From Bryoerythrophyllum caledonicum (taxonomy: Eukaryota > Streptophyta > Bryopsida > Pottiales > Pottiaceae), in assembly GCA_963971425.1 (NCBI GenBank), contig OZ020524.1:22931022-22995021 (forward strand): 64,000 nt of DNA, read 5' to 3'. The notes under the pieces are model-generated. The model ran no database searches, was not told the origin of the DNA, and was given only the letters and a program-made list of their open reading frames with translations. Positions 12,861-24,378 of the stretch are shown here, one piece after another. How positions within the stretch are numbered: the first letter of the stretch is position 1; every line of letters begins with the position of its first letter. A program made the position numbers and the translations under genes.

Positions 12861-13108
12861 CCCCGGTCGAGCGTTGCACCAAGCCTCAAGCTTGGTAGGC
12901 TTGGGAGGGTAGGGACAAAACCGGCCCCTATTTTTATGTTGAGAGGGGCCCTATTTGATCAAAAGGGGGGCATCCGTGGGTTATTTTAAGCCACATGCCC
13001 TAAATTTGGCCATAAACAATCCAAAAAAAGCCTTTAGAGCCCCGACAGTTAAAAGGCTAGAAAAATGGACCACCCAAGGCTGAGGCTTGGTGCAACGCTC
13101 GATTAGGG
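12861..13108. mobile_element. 248-bp TIR element flanked by TAAATA
   Basis: The left end reads CCCCGGTCGAGCGTTGCACC and the right end is the reverse complement of CCCTAATCGAGCGTTGCACC, continuing into AAGCCTCA on both sides: about 28 bp of inverted repeat with three mismatches near the tip. Both sides are flanked by TAAATA (12855-12860 and 13109-13114), a likely target-site duplication. There is no coding capacity. The superfamily is not determined. Confidence 0.8.
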
Positions 13109-13656
13109 TAAATAGGGAGATCCTAGTTTTAATCACCAAAACAAAATTCCAATTTTTGTTTCACTTCTATTTCTCTATGGAACTTAACATTATCACATTT
13201 TACATAAATCCTCTAAATTTGGTATTATCAGTTTTATATCACACCTTGTTTATATCACATCAAATTCTTGAACAAAACAAAGGGAATGATATTTTCAAGG
13301 TTAGACTAAAATCAAATTTAAACCTAAAAAGGAATAGTAGAAAATAGGATAATCATATTTTAAACCAAAAAAAATTGATGTCACTAAAGTTGTGGATACA
13401 TGCTATTTGAGGACCAACATGTGTGAATTGTGAGCATGCTTGTACCTCATATATTTGTTGGTCTTCTAATACCATACATCAACTAATGCGTGTAGTTTTT
13501 CTTAACCATTTTAAATGCACTGTCTTCGAGTGATAAACTTATTTTTGAGAAAAATCCATCTTACTTTTCATCTAAATATATCCATGTCATCTTCTTTTAC
13601 ATCATATATTGACGTGCGTACTTTGATCCATAAACAGTAGTAAATGTTCATGTTGG

Positions 13657-13880
13657 TATCCTTTATAGACCCAAGGCGTTTTAGAGGAATCTCTACTCCA
13701 TTGATTATAATTTGCCAAGATGAATTCTTTGGGAATGGAATTGTATGATCTTCTTCTAAACTTGTATGAGTTGATGTGATTAAAGTTTTGTGAAATTTGA
13801 CCATACGGATTGAAAGATAATTACACTCAAAGTGAAAAAAATGTGTACCATGTAGATACACTTGGGCCTTGAGGGGTTAA
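13657..13880. mobile_element. TTAA-bounded MITE, copy B
   Basis: This is closely related to copy A over its full length (CTTCTTCTAAACTTGTATGA and CCATACGGATTGAAAGATAA are shared). The right end is intact (AGGGGTTAA at 13880). The left end has decayed to TATCCTTTATAGACCCAAGG. Confidence 0.8.
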
Positions 13881-13974
13881 AGATCACAGTTCTTTTGTGA
13901 AAGACTTACCCAAACAATGAAAAGGTATAATTAGGATGAAATACAAAAAAAATAAAAAAATAGAGCATGATGAA

Positions 13975-14345
13975 ATGCTCTTTTTCCTACACCAATGAAA
14001 CACATGAGTCTTGAGTAGTAATGGCAATCGAAATCCTTATGCCCTATCCTTGCAAGCTAAAGCTCCCCTATAATACCTTGAGTACCCTAAAAACTGAATG
14101 ATAGTTTCCTATACTTTTCCCAAGCCAAATCATCAAGTCAATGTGGTCCCAGTTACTATGAGGAAGACAATACGGCGAGAGGAGACAAATAGAAGTCATC
14201 TCCTACACTTTCAAGAAAACTTTACTATTAAAGTATTCTTAACATTGAAAGGGGGTCACTTTCCACGCCACTCCCTAAGTTATGATCTTAGGTTAGTAAG
14301 TGGGACCACATGGATAGGGAGACTTGGCTTGGGAAAGGTGCCGGG
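13975..14345. repeat. Palindromic dispersed repeat, copy 1
   Basis: Text such as CCAAGCCAAATCATCAAGTC and ATGTGGTCCCAGTTACTA near 14120-14160 is mirrored near 14292-14345 (GGGACCACATGG, then GACTTGGCTTGGGAAAGGTG). The segment 13975-14180 also matches 18505-18690 in direct orientation, and a fragment at 15392-15470 matches in reverse. It looks like a fold-back non-autonomous element. Confidence 0.65.
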
Positions 14346-14560
14346 AACTACACCGTTCTCAAAATATAGTGTGGACTAGAGTAGTTCGAGATTCTACACT
14401 GATTGAAAATTTACACGCAATCGTTGACAGTCATACACTCGGTTGGAAACAAATTTCCTTTTAAAACTTGACATACATGTGCTTGGTGCAAATTAGTGTG
14501 GGTGAACCACATCAATGATAAATCTACACTATTCAATGAAACAATGTGGTGGTCAATTCT

Positions 14561-15375
14561 TTAACCCCTAAAGGACCAAGGCAATTTTTCCTCAAAAACA
14601 CTCCAAAATTGCCATTTTCAGCACATTCAACACAAAATGATACAAAATCATTTTAAAAAAAAATTAACCGTAGGATCTTGTACTAGACTTGTATGACAGT
14701 GTGTGGTAAATTTTTTTTGGTAAGTTTGACCGCACGGATTGAAAGATATTAGCCTTTGAAGTGCGACATAATCTCTTTTTCACGTCATACTATACACCTT
14801 CAACAAACTTTGACCTTTCATGGCAACTTTTTGCACTACGGTCCGTGAATTTATTGTGTTAACTTGAAAAGGATCATGTTAGGCACATGTGCACCAAATT
14901 TTAGAAGTAGAAGAGGTGTAGAAGATGTCCTAAAAAATCCTGCAATGCAACTATGTGCCGAGAATCAACAATACACTTGATATTTTGCATATATGATATC
15001 CTTCTCAAATAATTGAATTTCACAAATCCGTACGGTAGATGCAAAGATCTCAATTTCTTTTCCAAGAGGACATTTTCTTTCTTTTAAATGGACAAAATCT
15101 CAATTTTCTATTGAATTTAGAAGTTATTAAAGTTTGGTGACAGTATTTGTGATTTGTCACACTAAACTGCTGCACTATTTGTATATGTAAGTGAAAATAA
15201 ATTGTAACTTTTGAACCGTAAGTCGGAATTCTACGAAATTTGTGTCTACGCAAAGCTAATCAAAAGTTGTCCATTTGCTAAAAAATCTCAGAAAGTAATG
15301 CCTAGAATTGAGAACGTGGTACCTTACCCAAACTCAAAATGTCCCCCGAGGGGACATTGGTTCTTTAGGGGTTAA
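14561..15375. mobile_element. TTAA-bounded element, copy C (815 bp)
   Basis: The left end is TTAACCCCTAAAGGACCAAG and the right end is the reverse complement of TTAACCCCTAAAGAACCAAT. This is the longest copy of the family and shares the CGGATTGAAAGATA block with the short ones. Frames inside are short and unrecognised, so it is still non-autonomous. It could also be two nested or adjacent copies that share outer ends. Confidence 0.75.
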
Positions 15376-15391
15376 GAACTTATGATACTCA

Positions 15392-15470
15392 TGTGGAGGA
15401 GCTTTAGCTTGCATTGGATAGGTCCAGGAGCATTGATTTCCATCCATTTCATTGCTGCAAAATAATGAAG
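15392..15470. repeat. Palindromic dispersed repeat, fragment in reverse
   Basis: GGAGCTTTAGCTTGCATTGG followed by TAGGTCCAGGAGCATTGAT is the reverse complement of the 18540-18595 region of the same family. Only a fragment remains, immediately outside the right end of the TTAA element. Confidence 0.55.
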
Positions 15471-15871
15471 CATGAATTTTCTCATGCTATCTTTCTTTTT
15501 GTATTTAAATCTCACTCTACTTTTTTTCAATCCTTTTCTCTTTAGGAAGGATATTGAAGAAAAATTCAATGTAGGTAATTTTTAATTGATAGAATCATCC
15601 AAATAGTACCCTACGCGTTGGTTGGATTTGTACAATATTAATTCAAAATGGAAACTGTCCAAAAACTTTAGAAAATATTAGGAATTCGTCTAAGGTCATA
15701 CCCATGTAATATCTAGGCAATACTCATGTTACACCTTGGTCATATTCGTTGTGTCCTAACTATTGTGGATTGGAAAAAATAATTAATTAGACAGGGACTT
15801 TCCAAACCCGACCGATGCATACAGTAGCTTCAATTTGGCAATGATGCAAACTAGATATGCATTTATCTCAA

Positions 15872-16084
15872 GAGAACCAAATGTCCGTTTGGAGGACCAT
15901 TTTTTTCACTCTCATTGCAATTATCTTTAACCTGGTGCGGTCAAAATTCACAAAAATTTACCACATCATGTCATATAAATTTTGAAGAAGATCATATGGT
16001 TAAATTCTCAAAAAATTCATCTTAGCAATTTTTAATCATTGGAGTAGAAATTTCCCTAAAAAGCCTTGATCCTTTACAGGATAA
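15872..16084. mobile_element. TTAA-type MITE, copy D, reverse orientation, decayed
   Basis: This segment matches the reverse complement of copy A: GGTCAAAATTCACAAA, TTTACCACATCATGTCATA, CTCAAAAAATTCATCTT and CCTTGATCCTTTACAGGATA occur in the expected order. Terminal TTAA sites are mutated. Confidence 0.65.
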
Positions 16085-18504
16085 CGGTCCTTATATGGTA
16101 GGATTATATAGTTCAAATTTGCAACTCACAACCAAACTCTTAATTTTTGCCCAATATTGTATTCCGAACATTTTTAAAGAGAAACATAAAGAGAATGATT
16201 GGAATAAGAATATCCTTGTCTCACATGCCACAATAAGTCAAAGTTGGAGATCCTTTGCACACGAGTAGAATGTGGATACTCATAGGTATCTTCTTCGTCA
16301 GTTCAGCCACAAGAATTTGATGTGCGATGTTAAACTTTGAGCCACCGTCTCGGTCTTGGAGTTGGAAAATTATATTAAAATATGCAATTTGCAGAGTTTG
16401 GTACCTAGTAGTGTGAAAGCCCAAGGTACCGAGTTGGGAGGCCGTGTCCTAATCTATTTGGTAAATCCCCACCTGTGGCCCTTAAACAACGGAGCCTATG
16501 ACCGTGGCATCGACCTAAATTTTCAATCAACTGTATGCTCTAGTTTCTCATCAAATATAAGTGGATTTTTTAAGATTTTTTTTCCAAGATGAGATCATAT
16601 GTCTCAATTATGTTACAACAATCACAGATTTTTTTGTGGAAATTTGAGTTTATTGTGATTTTCTGAAGAAAAAGTGAAGAAAATTCGTATTGAATACAAA
16701 TTATGTTAAAAAATTCTAAAAATTTCACCAAAGGTAGACATTATAGTGCCAAAACTTGTGGCGTAAATGAAAGTTCCGTGTTTGGCTAAAATTAGAACCA
16801 AGGTTATAGGTCCAAGTTCAAATTGCAATAACTTATTCAATTTTACGTATTTTTAAAATTTTCAAAATGGTATGGAACTAGACATCATTAGCTTCATTTC
16901 ATTAGTTGGACTCAAATTCAAAAAATATCATTGATGGCTTGAATTTAGAGCTAGAGCTAAAGCTAGAAGTTTCTCAAATTTATTGAGATTCGTGTCACAA
17001 GCATTTTCTTTCTTAGATAAAACATGATTACCTCAATGAGGCAAGTTTCATCACCATTAATGCTTGTACATTCAAGGAACTCTCCTAAAAAAAATTTGGA
17101 TGGAAAATAGTTGTTTTTGTTGATTATCATCCAACTATGTCATCCGAGAAGCCAATTTTCGGCTGCTTCAGAATTTAAGGGTTGAGAGACTCTAGACTAT
17201 TCAAGTTGCTAGTAGCACTTGGTACCTTGGTAGCATGGTCCATGTGTGAAACCCCCTAAGTTATAACTTGCTAAGTTGTACTTTTCTTGTTGTTCGATCG
17301 GTCACTTTCGGCACCTCTCTACCAAATTAATTATTTTTCAAAATACAGGGATTTGGACACAATGGGCTAAGGTAGACGCATCCAATTCCAATTAGTAGAG
17401 TATGCATGGCATGGTGCATGAAGCAACCCAAAACCGATAACTCAAAATCATTATCGGCATTGGGTCACGAAGTGTGAAATTTTGGGTTGCTCCACCTCAA
17501 TTGAGCTCTCATTGGTCGCCTTGCCTCGGAAGTCGAACAAGGCCGATCAGCATTGGATACCCTCCATGAGCTCGTTATCCATGGCATGTCTTCTCTCTTT
17601 TACTCACTCTCACTTGTTGGCATTGGGTGATGGAGAGCACAAGATCTCACCTACTCTATTGTTTGATTATGGCCTCTAGTGGTTCACGGGCTTTGAAATT
17701 CTACATCAAATCTAGATCTTCGTGATTAAATTTGAAAAAGTATTTGTTGAGTTTCATTCCTAATTCCGCATCGTTCTCCACAAACGTGTTTGACATACAA
17801 TGTCATTTGAGACCCCAACTGGTCTTAAGTGATCGGAATTGGGTGCCTCTACCTTATGTGAGGGGTGTAATGACCACCCTCTTCCAAGTGCCTGCCAGCA
17901 ATCACATGATATTGTATGGACGCGTACACACTGTCAGAAATGAGATTGTTTCCACGGATAACATATTTCTGGACAGTACATTCCGGGCTGACCGGGTGTT
18001 TTTTAATTAAAAAAATAAAACTTTCAATTGGGGGCTTCACCTCACAAGCCTAGTGGCACGGCAGCCCACCGTCCAGCGATTCCTGAACTGGCTAAAATCA
18101 GTGGAAAAATTACAGTACAAGAAAAACATGCCTGCTACTATTTTGTTCACTGTGGATCATTATTGCTGTGGCCCCAGCTACACTAGTGTACATCAGGCAC
18201 ATGCATGTGAAGGTGTGATTGGGCATGCATTTTCAATGAAGTGTGTGCTAGTCGACAATTGCACCTAAATTTCCAAGTAGTGTAGAATCTTGAACTACTA
18301 TGGTCCGCGCTATGTTCAAAGAACTATGAAACAAGAAAGAATTAGCCACCTTTTGAGATAATATCCACATAAGTATAACGTGGATATTGCAGGGTATCAC
18401 TAGGTATTACAGTTTTCCTGAAAGTGCACCCCGAAGAGGAAAGCCAATAGGAATATGGTGCGAGACAGGACATAACTTTTTTATGTGTGAGAATAGACGT
18501 CCAA

Positions 18505-18790
18505 AAATTTCATACTGCCTTTTCCTGCACCAATGAGATGCACAACAATCAATGCTCTTGGATCCTACCCCATGCAAGCCAAAGCTCCCCTTAAGTACCC
18601 CAAGTTCCAAAAGGTTGACCGGTGGTTCCCCACACCTTTCCCAAGCCAAGTCACCATGAGCATGTGGTCCCAATTACTAACATAAAACCCTAAGATTCGT
18701 GGTGAAAGTTTCTTTACTTTGAGTAAAACTCTATTAAGGTAAGCCCCCCATAAACAACCAAAACCCATAGCCAACACCTATAAAATTGGG
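18505..18790. repeat. Palindromic dispersed repeat, copy 2
   Basis: This is a direct-orientation relative of 13975-14180 (CATGCAAGCCAAAGCTCCCC, CCCAAGCCAAGTCACCATGA, GTGGTCCCAATTACTA). The second, inverted arm seen in copy 1 is not obvious here. Confidence 0.6.
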
Positions 18791-19539
18791 GTACATCCAA
18801 CCCTCTTCCATCCCATTACCACCAACTCAGCTCCAAATGCAGGTTTGCTATTAGTCAAGACCCTTACTTTGGGTCGTTGGTTATGGGGGGTACCTACTGC
18901 TGGCCACCCACTAAAAATGGCTGCAAATTTTGAAAATTCATAACAAATTCAGTTTTCATCGGAAAAATATGAAATCACCTGGGTTGGAATCGTAATTCTC
19001 ATGGCTATCACTGAAAAAGAATAGCATAATTATCTCCTCTCTCCATATATGCTCATTCCTTAACTTGTCGGGTTTAGGGGGGCTTACCTTAAATGCTTGA
19101 ATAGCTTACCAATGCAGCATTTCTGCCCAAATTTGAGAAATAGATTTTGGGAAGATGGGAACATGAAAAGATGCCGGGTGCCATTGCCACAAGAGAACAA
19201 GTGAGGTGGGGCCAGCCGATCAGTACGCGGAAAGATCTCTGACACTCTCCCCATTTGATGTCGATCGCCCTGATTTCTGTCCTGGCTTAAAAATAGAGCT
19301 TCGATCAGATCGGGAGTAATTTCTAAACATTGGTGGTAATTGCGAAACCGCCATCGCACGCATCGAATAACATTAAGATATTGACGCTGCCCTCCTTTGC
19401 TTGGTCAGTGTGCAGCTTTTCCGCAGAGTCTTCCCTCCTTTCAGTTGTATGATAACAGTGCCTCGCTTCCTCTCCGGCGCAGTGCGAGAGCCTCTTCTGT
19501 GCTGTGTGCGTTTGGCGATCTGGTCTGTGAGTTGCAGCG

Positions 19540-20570
19540 ATGGCGCGCCTCATGGAGGTACGTGTCTGTTGGCTCACATTGCTGCTTTGGAGATGATTGA
19601 TGGTTGGTCTGAAGTTTGGTTCCTTGAGCTGATTAGTAGCTTTGTGTATCGTTTTCTGAATGTTTTCTGGGGCTTTTTGCAGATGATTAGAGGGAGGGAG
19701 TCGCCGGAGCGCGAGTACCGTTACCGTACTAGTTATGACAATCGGCAAGCGCCGGAGTCGACTCGATACTATGGGTACCCTGCGAGTAGTCCTTACGGGG
19801 AGGCGTTGGAGGGGTATCCTAGTGGTGGGTATGATAGCCGGAAGGGTTATGGGAGGAGGGGCCGTGACGACGATGACGTGATCGAGCTCATGGTGCCTAT
19901 GTGCTGCGAGAAGTGCAAGGAGAAGGTGGAGGAGGAGCTTGGCGAGGTGGAGGGCGTGGAGAATGTGTACTGCGACCAGGAGAACGACCGCGTGACGGTC
20001 ACGGGCAACGACATCGACACTGACCGCTGCCTAGTGAAGGCGGAGCGTGCCGTGAAGAAGAAGTGCGAGCTTATCAGCGGCGACTCCGACGATGACGAGG
20101 GGAGCAGGAGCCGTCGCCGCGAGTACTACGTCCGTGAGAGCTCTGGGCGCAGTGGACGCCCGAGCTTGGGGCGGTTGCCGTCGTTTGCGAGCGGCAGGAT
20201 GGTGTACAACGACGGAGTCGGCCCGCGCGGCCGCGACTATGACGAGAAGGACTACAGCGGGTTCCGGCGCATACCCAGCCTGCGCTACCACGAGGCGGAG
20301 TACATCACGTCGTTTAACCAGCGCCCCGTGCCCGTCCGCGACACGCGCCGCGACTACTACAACGTTCGTCGCTTGCCCAGCTTCCGCAACCACCGACACC
20401 ACGATGCGGAGTACGTTAACACGGGCGACCTCGACTACAGCGCCCCGCGCACGTTCTACGAAGGTGGGAGCTCGTACACCACGGCGTATGATGAGCGGCC
20501 CGTGTACCGCTCCCAGGTCTCCTTCTCCAGACTCCCGGTCGGCCGCAGGCCCGGCTACGTCGAATATTGA
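19540..20570 (+). CDS. Heavy-metal-associated (HMA) domain protein, HIPP/HPP-like
   Basis: Two exons: 19540-19557 (MARLME) and 19683-20570, with a GT-AG intron of 125 bp; 301 aa. A single HMA domain spans about residues 70-135 and carries the metal-binding motif MCCEKC at 79-84, followed by the usual EELGEVEGVENVYCDQEND strand pattern. HMA proteins of this class bind soft metal ions or act as metal-dependent adaptors. The C-terminus ends GYVEY and has no CaaX box, so it is not isoprenylated as classical HIPPs are. The tail is low-complexity, Arg/Tyr-rich, with a recurring pattern GRLPSF, RRIPSLRYHEAEY, RRLPSFRNHRHHDAEY and SRLPV. The coding region is clearly more GC-rich than its surroundings. 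Starting at the exon-2 ATG (19683) would remove only six residues. Confidence 0.9.
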
Positions 20571-22010
20571 TGAGGGATTCTCCCCATTTGTATGTACAGG
20601 CGAATATGGCGTGGTGAGTTAGCTGCCTTCCTGACTCAGGTCGGTGCGGAAAGTATACCTGCTCACGTCTCGATAGGCATCGGAGCTACTTCTTTTTGGT
20701 GCTCCTGAATTTTTCCAATTGCTCGTCTTGAGCACCGACGCCCTGGCGCAGATCTTGCACATTTTGTGCGGTGCAGTCGTCAAGCCAGGCGGATGGTTGC
20801 GAAGGTGGCAATGATCCTGGTTAGAGCCTTGGAATCTTGAGGTGAGTTTGAACACTAGGTACTGAACGGTCTATATAATTTCCAGGATGCCAAGAGGGCT
20901 GGTTCTTCTACAGAATGGCTTCATATATTTGTAAACAAAAGGGTTTTCAATTGCAATTAATACAGTATTTTCACATATAATCTCCTCTCCTTCATCAGCT
21001 CTTATTGTTCATAATATTGGACACTGCACCGTTTCATCTCATTTGGAGCATTCCAGCGTATTACCTCTCCTTTAGCAGTCAGTGCAGTTTGCAAGCCACC
21101 ACACTTAACAATACACTTTGGACATATCTGCAATAGAATCATTTGTAGAATGCGCGTCGCATCCGTCAGCCTGAAGTGTAAGACAACAGACGGTTCAACA
21201 AGTCCTTGAGACCATCAACCGATGATAGCAAAAATCTGTCGTTAGGTTGTTGGAAAACTCAATCCTCATAACATGAAAATGGGAAGAAGTGAAGAGCAAG
21301 CTGCTATTGAACTTAAGTTGTGAGCTTCTGAAATATTACTGAAATCTGTCACCAATTAGACAATGAAGGGTTGTCCCATAAAGACCTGAATTCAAGGTGA
21401 AATCGTGACTGCTTCCTAAGGTTACATCGTTTTAATTCTCTCTCTACCAATTGTCAGCGAGTCATTTCGACAGATTTCTCAGTGTCATTGGAGTCATCAG
21501 TTGGACCAGAGTTCATGCGACAAATACCAGTGCCCTAAGAAACTTAGTACAGTACAATTCCGGATTCATTGATGTCTTGTACTGTACAGTACAGTAAGTC
21601 ATTCCGAGTCGGAGGAGAGCTGCCAATCGAATCCAGAACCTCCTGCTACCGCGAACTCTCCACGCATCACGGCTCATCGGCCAATTTTCGGTGAACTAAC
21701 AAAGCTGGGATCTTCAGTCGAGGAATCAAAGCTTGCACGTCGTACAAGAAGCGCCCTTTAGACGTCGTGAAGAGCTGAGCACCGGTTCTGCACAAGATTT
21801 AAGTCGAACATCTTACACGGCCACTAATAGCAACTGTGTCGCCCCTCACTCACAGAGTCTCGCTCTTCGCTGAGTGACAAGTCGGAAAATGTTGTTTTCT
21901 CAGATTGACCTGACTCACTCCTTGCAAATCTCCGAAACAGGAAGTGACAAACGACAGGTTTGTTACTGCTGGGCTTTGGGAATATGAGCGTCAAACTAAG
22001 CTTGTGCACA
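20571..22010. other. Intergenic spacer after the HMA gene
   Basis: The first 300 bases are probably the 3' UTR of the HMA gene. A short palindrome built on GTACTGTACAGTAC lies at about 21575-21596. Nothing else is supported; frames here are short and unrecognised. Confidence 0.4.
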
Positions 22011-22484
22011 TCACTCACTCGTGCGCGCCTCATCTTCGTCAATGACGTCCACCACAGACCAATCGTCCTCATCCGACTCCGTCAGCTCAACCTCCGACCA
22101 GCTTCCCTCGCTCAATGCCGCCGCGATCATCGCCGATGCCACCTCAACGTCTGTAACTCCCTCACACGTACTGCTCTGCGAATCCTCTAGCTCGCAAAAC
22201 GCACACACCACGCCGTCATCATCTCCAAAATCCAGATCAGCCGCCCACAATCGCTCCTCGAAGCCTGGACAATGCGATGGGAGGTTTCGGAGGGAGAAAT
22301 CCGCGAGGGCCGGGTTGGTGCGCACGTCGACCGCCAGTCGCTTGTAGCGGCCCATGCGCTTGGCCCTCGATTTCTCGACCGGATGGTCGCGGCAGCTGCG
22401 GCACCGCGTCTTGCCCGACCTGCACCGCCCCGTCACCCTGCTCTTGCTGGTGGGCTTGCCCCGCACCCGACCCTCCCGCCTCAT
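22011..22484 (-). CDS. Unrecognised small protein family, copy 1
   Basis: A 157-aa frame is read from ATG 22484; an in-frame extension upstream to 22619 exists but lacks similarity to the other copies, so the internal start is chosen. The basic N-terminus (MRREGRVRGKPTSKSR) leads into a Cys/Arg cluster (RCRSGKTRCRSCRDHP, then EKSRAKRMGRYKR), then NPALADFSLRNL, an alanine-rich helix AMIAAAL, and an acidic end GSWSEVELTESDEDDWSVVD. The same order is found at 25569-26000 and 27274-27801. I do not recognise the family. A basic/Cys N-terminus with an acidic Trp-containing tail would suit a nuclear regulatory protein, but that is inference. The gene is head to head with the membrane-protein gene at 23190, about 700 bp away. 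Confidence 0.65.
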   Translation of the reverse strand: MRREGRVRGKPTSKSRVTGRCRSGKTRCRSCRDHPVEKSRAKRMGRYKRLAVDVRTNPALADFSLRNLPSHCPGFEERLWAADLDFGDDDGVVCAFCELEDSQSSTCEGVTDVEVASAMIAAALSEGSWSEVELTESDEDDWSVVDVIDEDEARTSE

Positions 22485-23189
22485 GGTGCACACCGAATTC
22501 CCACCTTCTCGATGTTTAGAACTGGTGGCTGATCTGGGGTCCTGCTGGTGCACTGAAGGAGACGCTTGCGCGGCGAGGGTTATACTGGAGCAGGGAAGGT
22601 GCGGTTGCTTGAGGAGCACTTCACTGGCGCGTTGGAATTGTTGCGGGGAGTGGCTCGTTTCGAGGCGTTGCCAACTTCGACAAAAGAAAAGTCACGCGTC
22701 GAAGCTATTACACAGCCAGCCTTCACGTGTTTACGCCGTGTTTACTACCGCTGAAGCATTACCAATCCAATCACACAATGATCCGTCTCGAGCAACCACC
22801 TCGTCCTCCTCTGCAGTTCAAGACCAGATCCTGCAAGAATGGTAACACCCACATCTCACCTCAAGAATCTCCAGCCAAGCGATTGCAGTGCGCATCGCCA
22901 GTTCGCCAAACGACTCCTCGTCTGTTTATGGTTGGCATTCTTGGCCCCTGATTGTCATCAATCTCTGGCCATTGTGGAAATTGGGACGTTGGGGAAAGGC
23001 CATCCACGTCCGAGATCTCGCATCGATGGCGCCTCCTAAATCCTCTCAGGTCGTGGTTCTGTCTTTTCAGCCCTCAAAACCCTAATCCATGCGATCAATG
23101 CGATAGGTTCAAAATTGCGGCATTGCTCTGGCTCCTGCAACATGATTAACGTGTTTGTTATCAGGATTGGAGGGTTGTAGGGACGAACA

Positions 23190-24284
23190 ATGCGAGGAGG
23201 GGGGAGGGAGGAGGAGGAGGAGAGCAACAATGCAACGAAAGAGCCTGAACGAGAGCCGCTGGTGTCAACATGGAACTTGTTTCGCCTGGCGCTCGTTTCG
23301 GCTTCCATGCTCTTCGCCGTGCTGGTCTTCACCGTGTACAGCATCAACCGAGCTTCGGGGGCCACAGCGCCGTCCGCGACCAGCGGCTGGTTGGCGACCA
23401 AGCACTCGCCGCTGCGACACATTCTGCTCCGGGACCAGACATTGGCGGATGATTTGAAGTAAGCATGCTTTCTCAAGTTTCTTAAGCATTGTAGGAGGCG
23501 GTTTCTTAGGAACTCATGCCTGGGAAGGCTTCCAGGCACACGGATTGCAACTTGCTTGAGAGGATCAACGAGAAGGCGACAATGGAGCTCAAGAGCCTGG
23601 TAATCGCGGAAATGGTGGTGCCGTACGAGGACCGCGCGGTGCTGGCCAAGTACGTTCAGGAGCAATTGCACGCCTCCGACGTTATCTCAGCTGAGCAGAA
23701 GGAAGCCGTGATGACGATGGTGCACATGGCGCCCCTCGAAGGCAGCATCAACAAGGAAGAACGAGGAGAGAAGGGGAGCTTGCGAAACTCTGCGGTCATT
23801 GCTTTATTGAAGACGCACGAGAACCACATTCATTTCATGCTGATCGGGTAAAATTCGCAATGCCCAGTTTCACATTTTGATCGTCCTACTTGTATTACCT
23901 TCACAAACTGAGCCTCTGCATTCGGGTCACGACAGAGTGCGCGTTGAGCCACGGCTGGGCATGTTCCAGCGCATCTCGCCAGAGGAGCGAAACAAGTGGA
24001 ATGACGTTCTGTCAAGAGTGCTCTACAACAAGGTAAACCGTCTATCAAACTCATGGTAGTTGAATTCCCTAACTAGCACACATTGTTTGCCTACTGTGAT
24101 CGGTTGCATGTTTATATGATGTCCTCTGCAGGTCCGAGGTGAGGCAAAGACGTTTCTGACGTATGGTACTCCGACTCGGCTTCCGGTTCCATCACCTGCA
24201 TCGCCAATCCATCACCTTCATGACGCGCCACCATTAATCCATCACCATCATCATGCCAGGCGCCTCTATAATAGTTTTGAATGA
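23190..24284 (+). CDS. Single-pass membrane protein of unknown function
   Basis: Four exons (23190-23458, 23536-23847, 23936-24032, 24132-24284) with GT-AG introns of 77-99 bp and matching phases give 276 aa. An acidic N-terminus is followed by one clear hydrophobic segment at residues 31-51 (FRLALVSASMLFAVLVFTVY). The rest is hydrophilic and helical: NLLERINEKATMELKSL, EMVVPYEDRAVLAKYVQEQL, then MFQRISPEERNKWNDVL. The tail is Pro/His-rich (SPIHHLHDAPPLIHHHHHA). There is no signal peptide before the hydrophobic segment, so a type II or signal-anchor topology is likely. I do not recognise the family. The start is the first ATG that keeps the frame; an upstream non-coding exon is possible. Confidence 0.65.
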
Positions 24285-24378
24285 GGACTAGCCACGAGAT
24301 GGTATTGCGAATATTAGAGTTCATCAGGTAGTATATAAGTGGGGTATGACTTGGAGCACTTGTGGTGTGACCAAGAAT

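Larger units (their letters stand above)
10818..19400. other. Gene-poor AT-rich region dense in small repeats
   Basis: No intact gene is supported across this 8.6 kb. The elements that can be delimited are listed individually: TTAA-bounded elements at 11279, 13657, 14561 and 15872; a 248-bp TIR element at 12861; and palindromic repeat copies at 13975, 15392 and 18505. A segment at about 10840-11110 resembles 47400-47620 (shared text such as CATCCTCCAAAATC). Open frames at 17482-17679, 17732-18010 and 18053-18268 may be a decayed coding remnant but are unrecognised. The last kilobase should include the promoter of the HMA gene. Confidence 0.5.

Noticed and set aside
21575..21596. GTACTGTACAGTAC palindrome
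   Set aside because: Short, simple alternating sequence with no partner or context; palindromes of this size are expected by chance.
22354..22845. Plus-strand frames opposite family copy 1
   Set aside because: They lie antisense to the conserved basic/Cys segment and have no similarity to the other copies.
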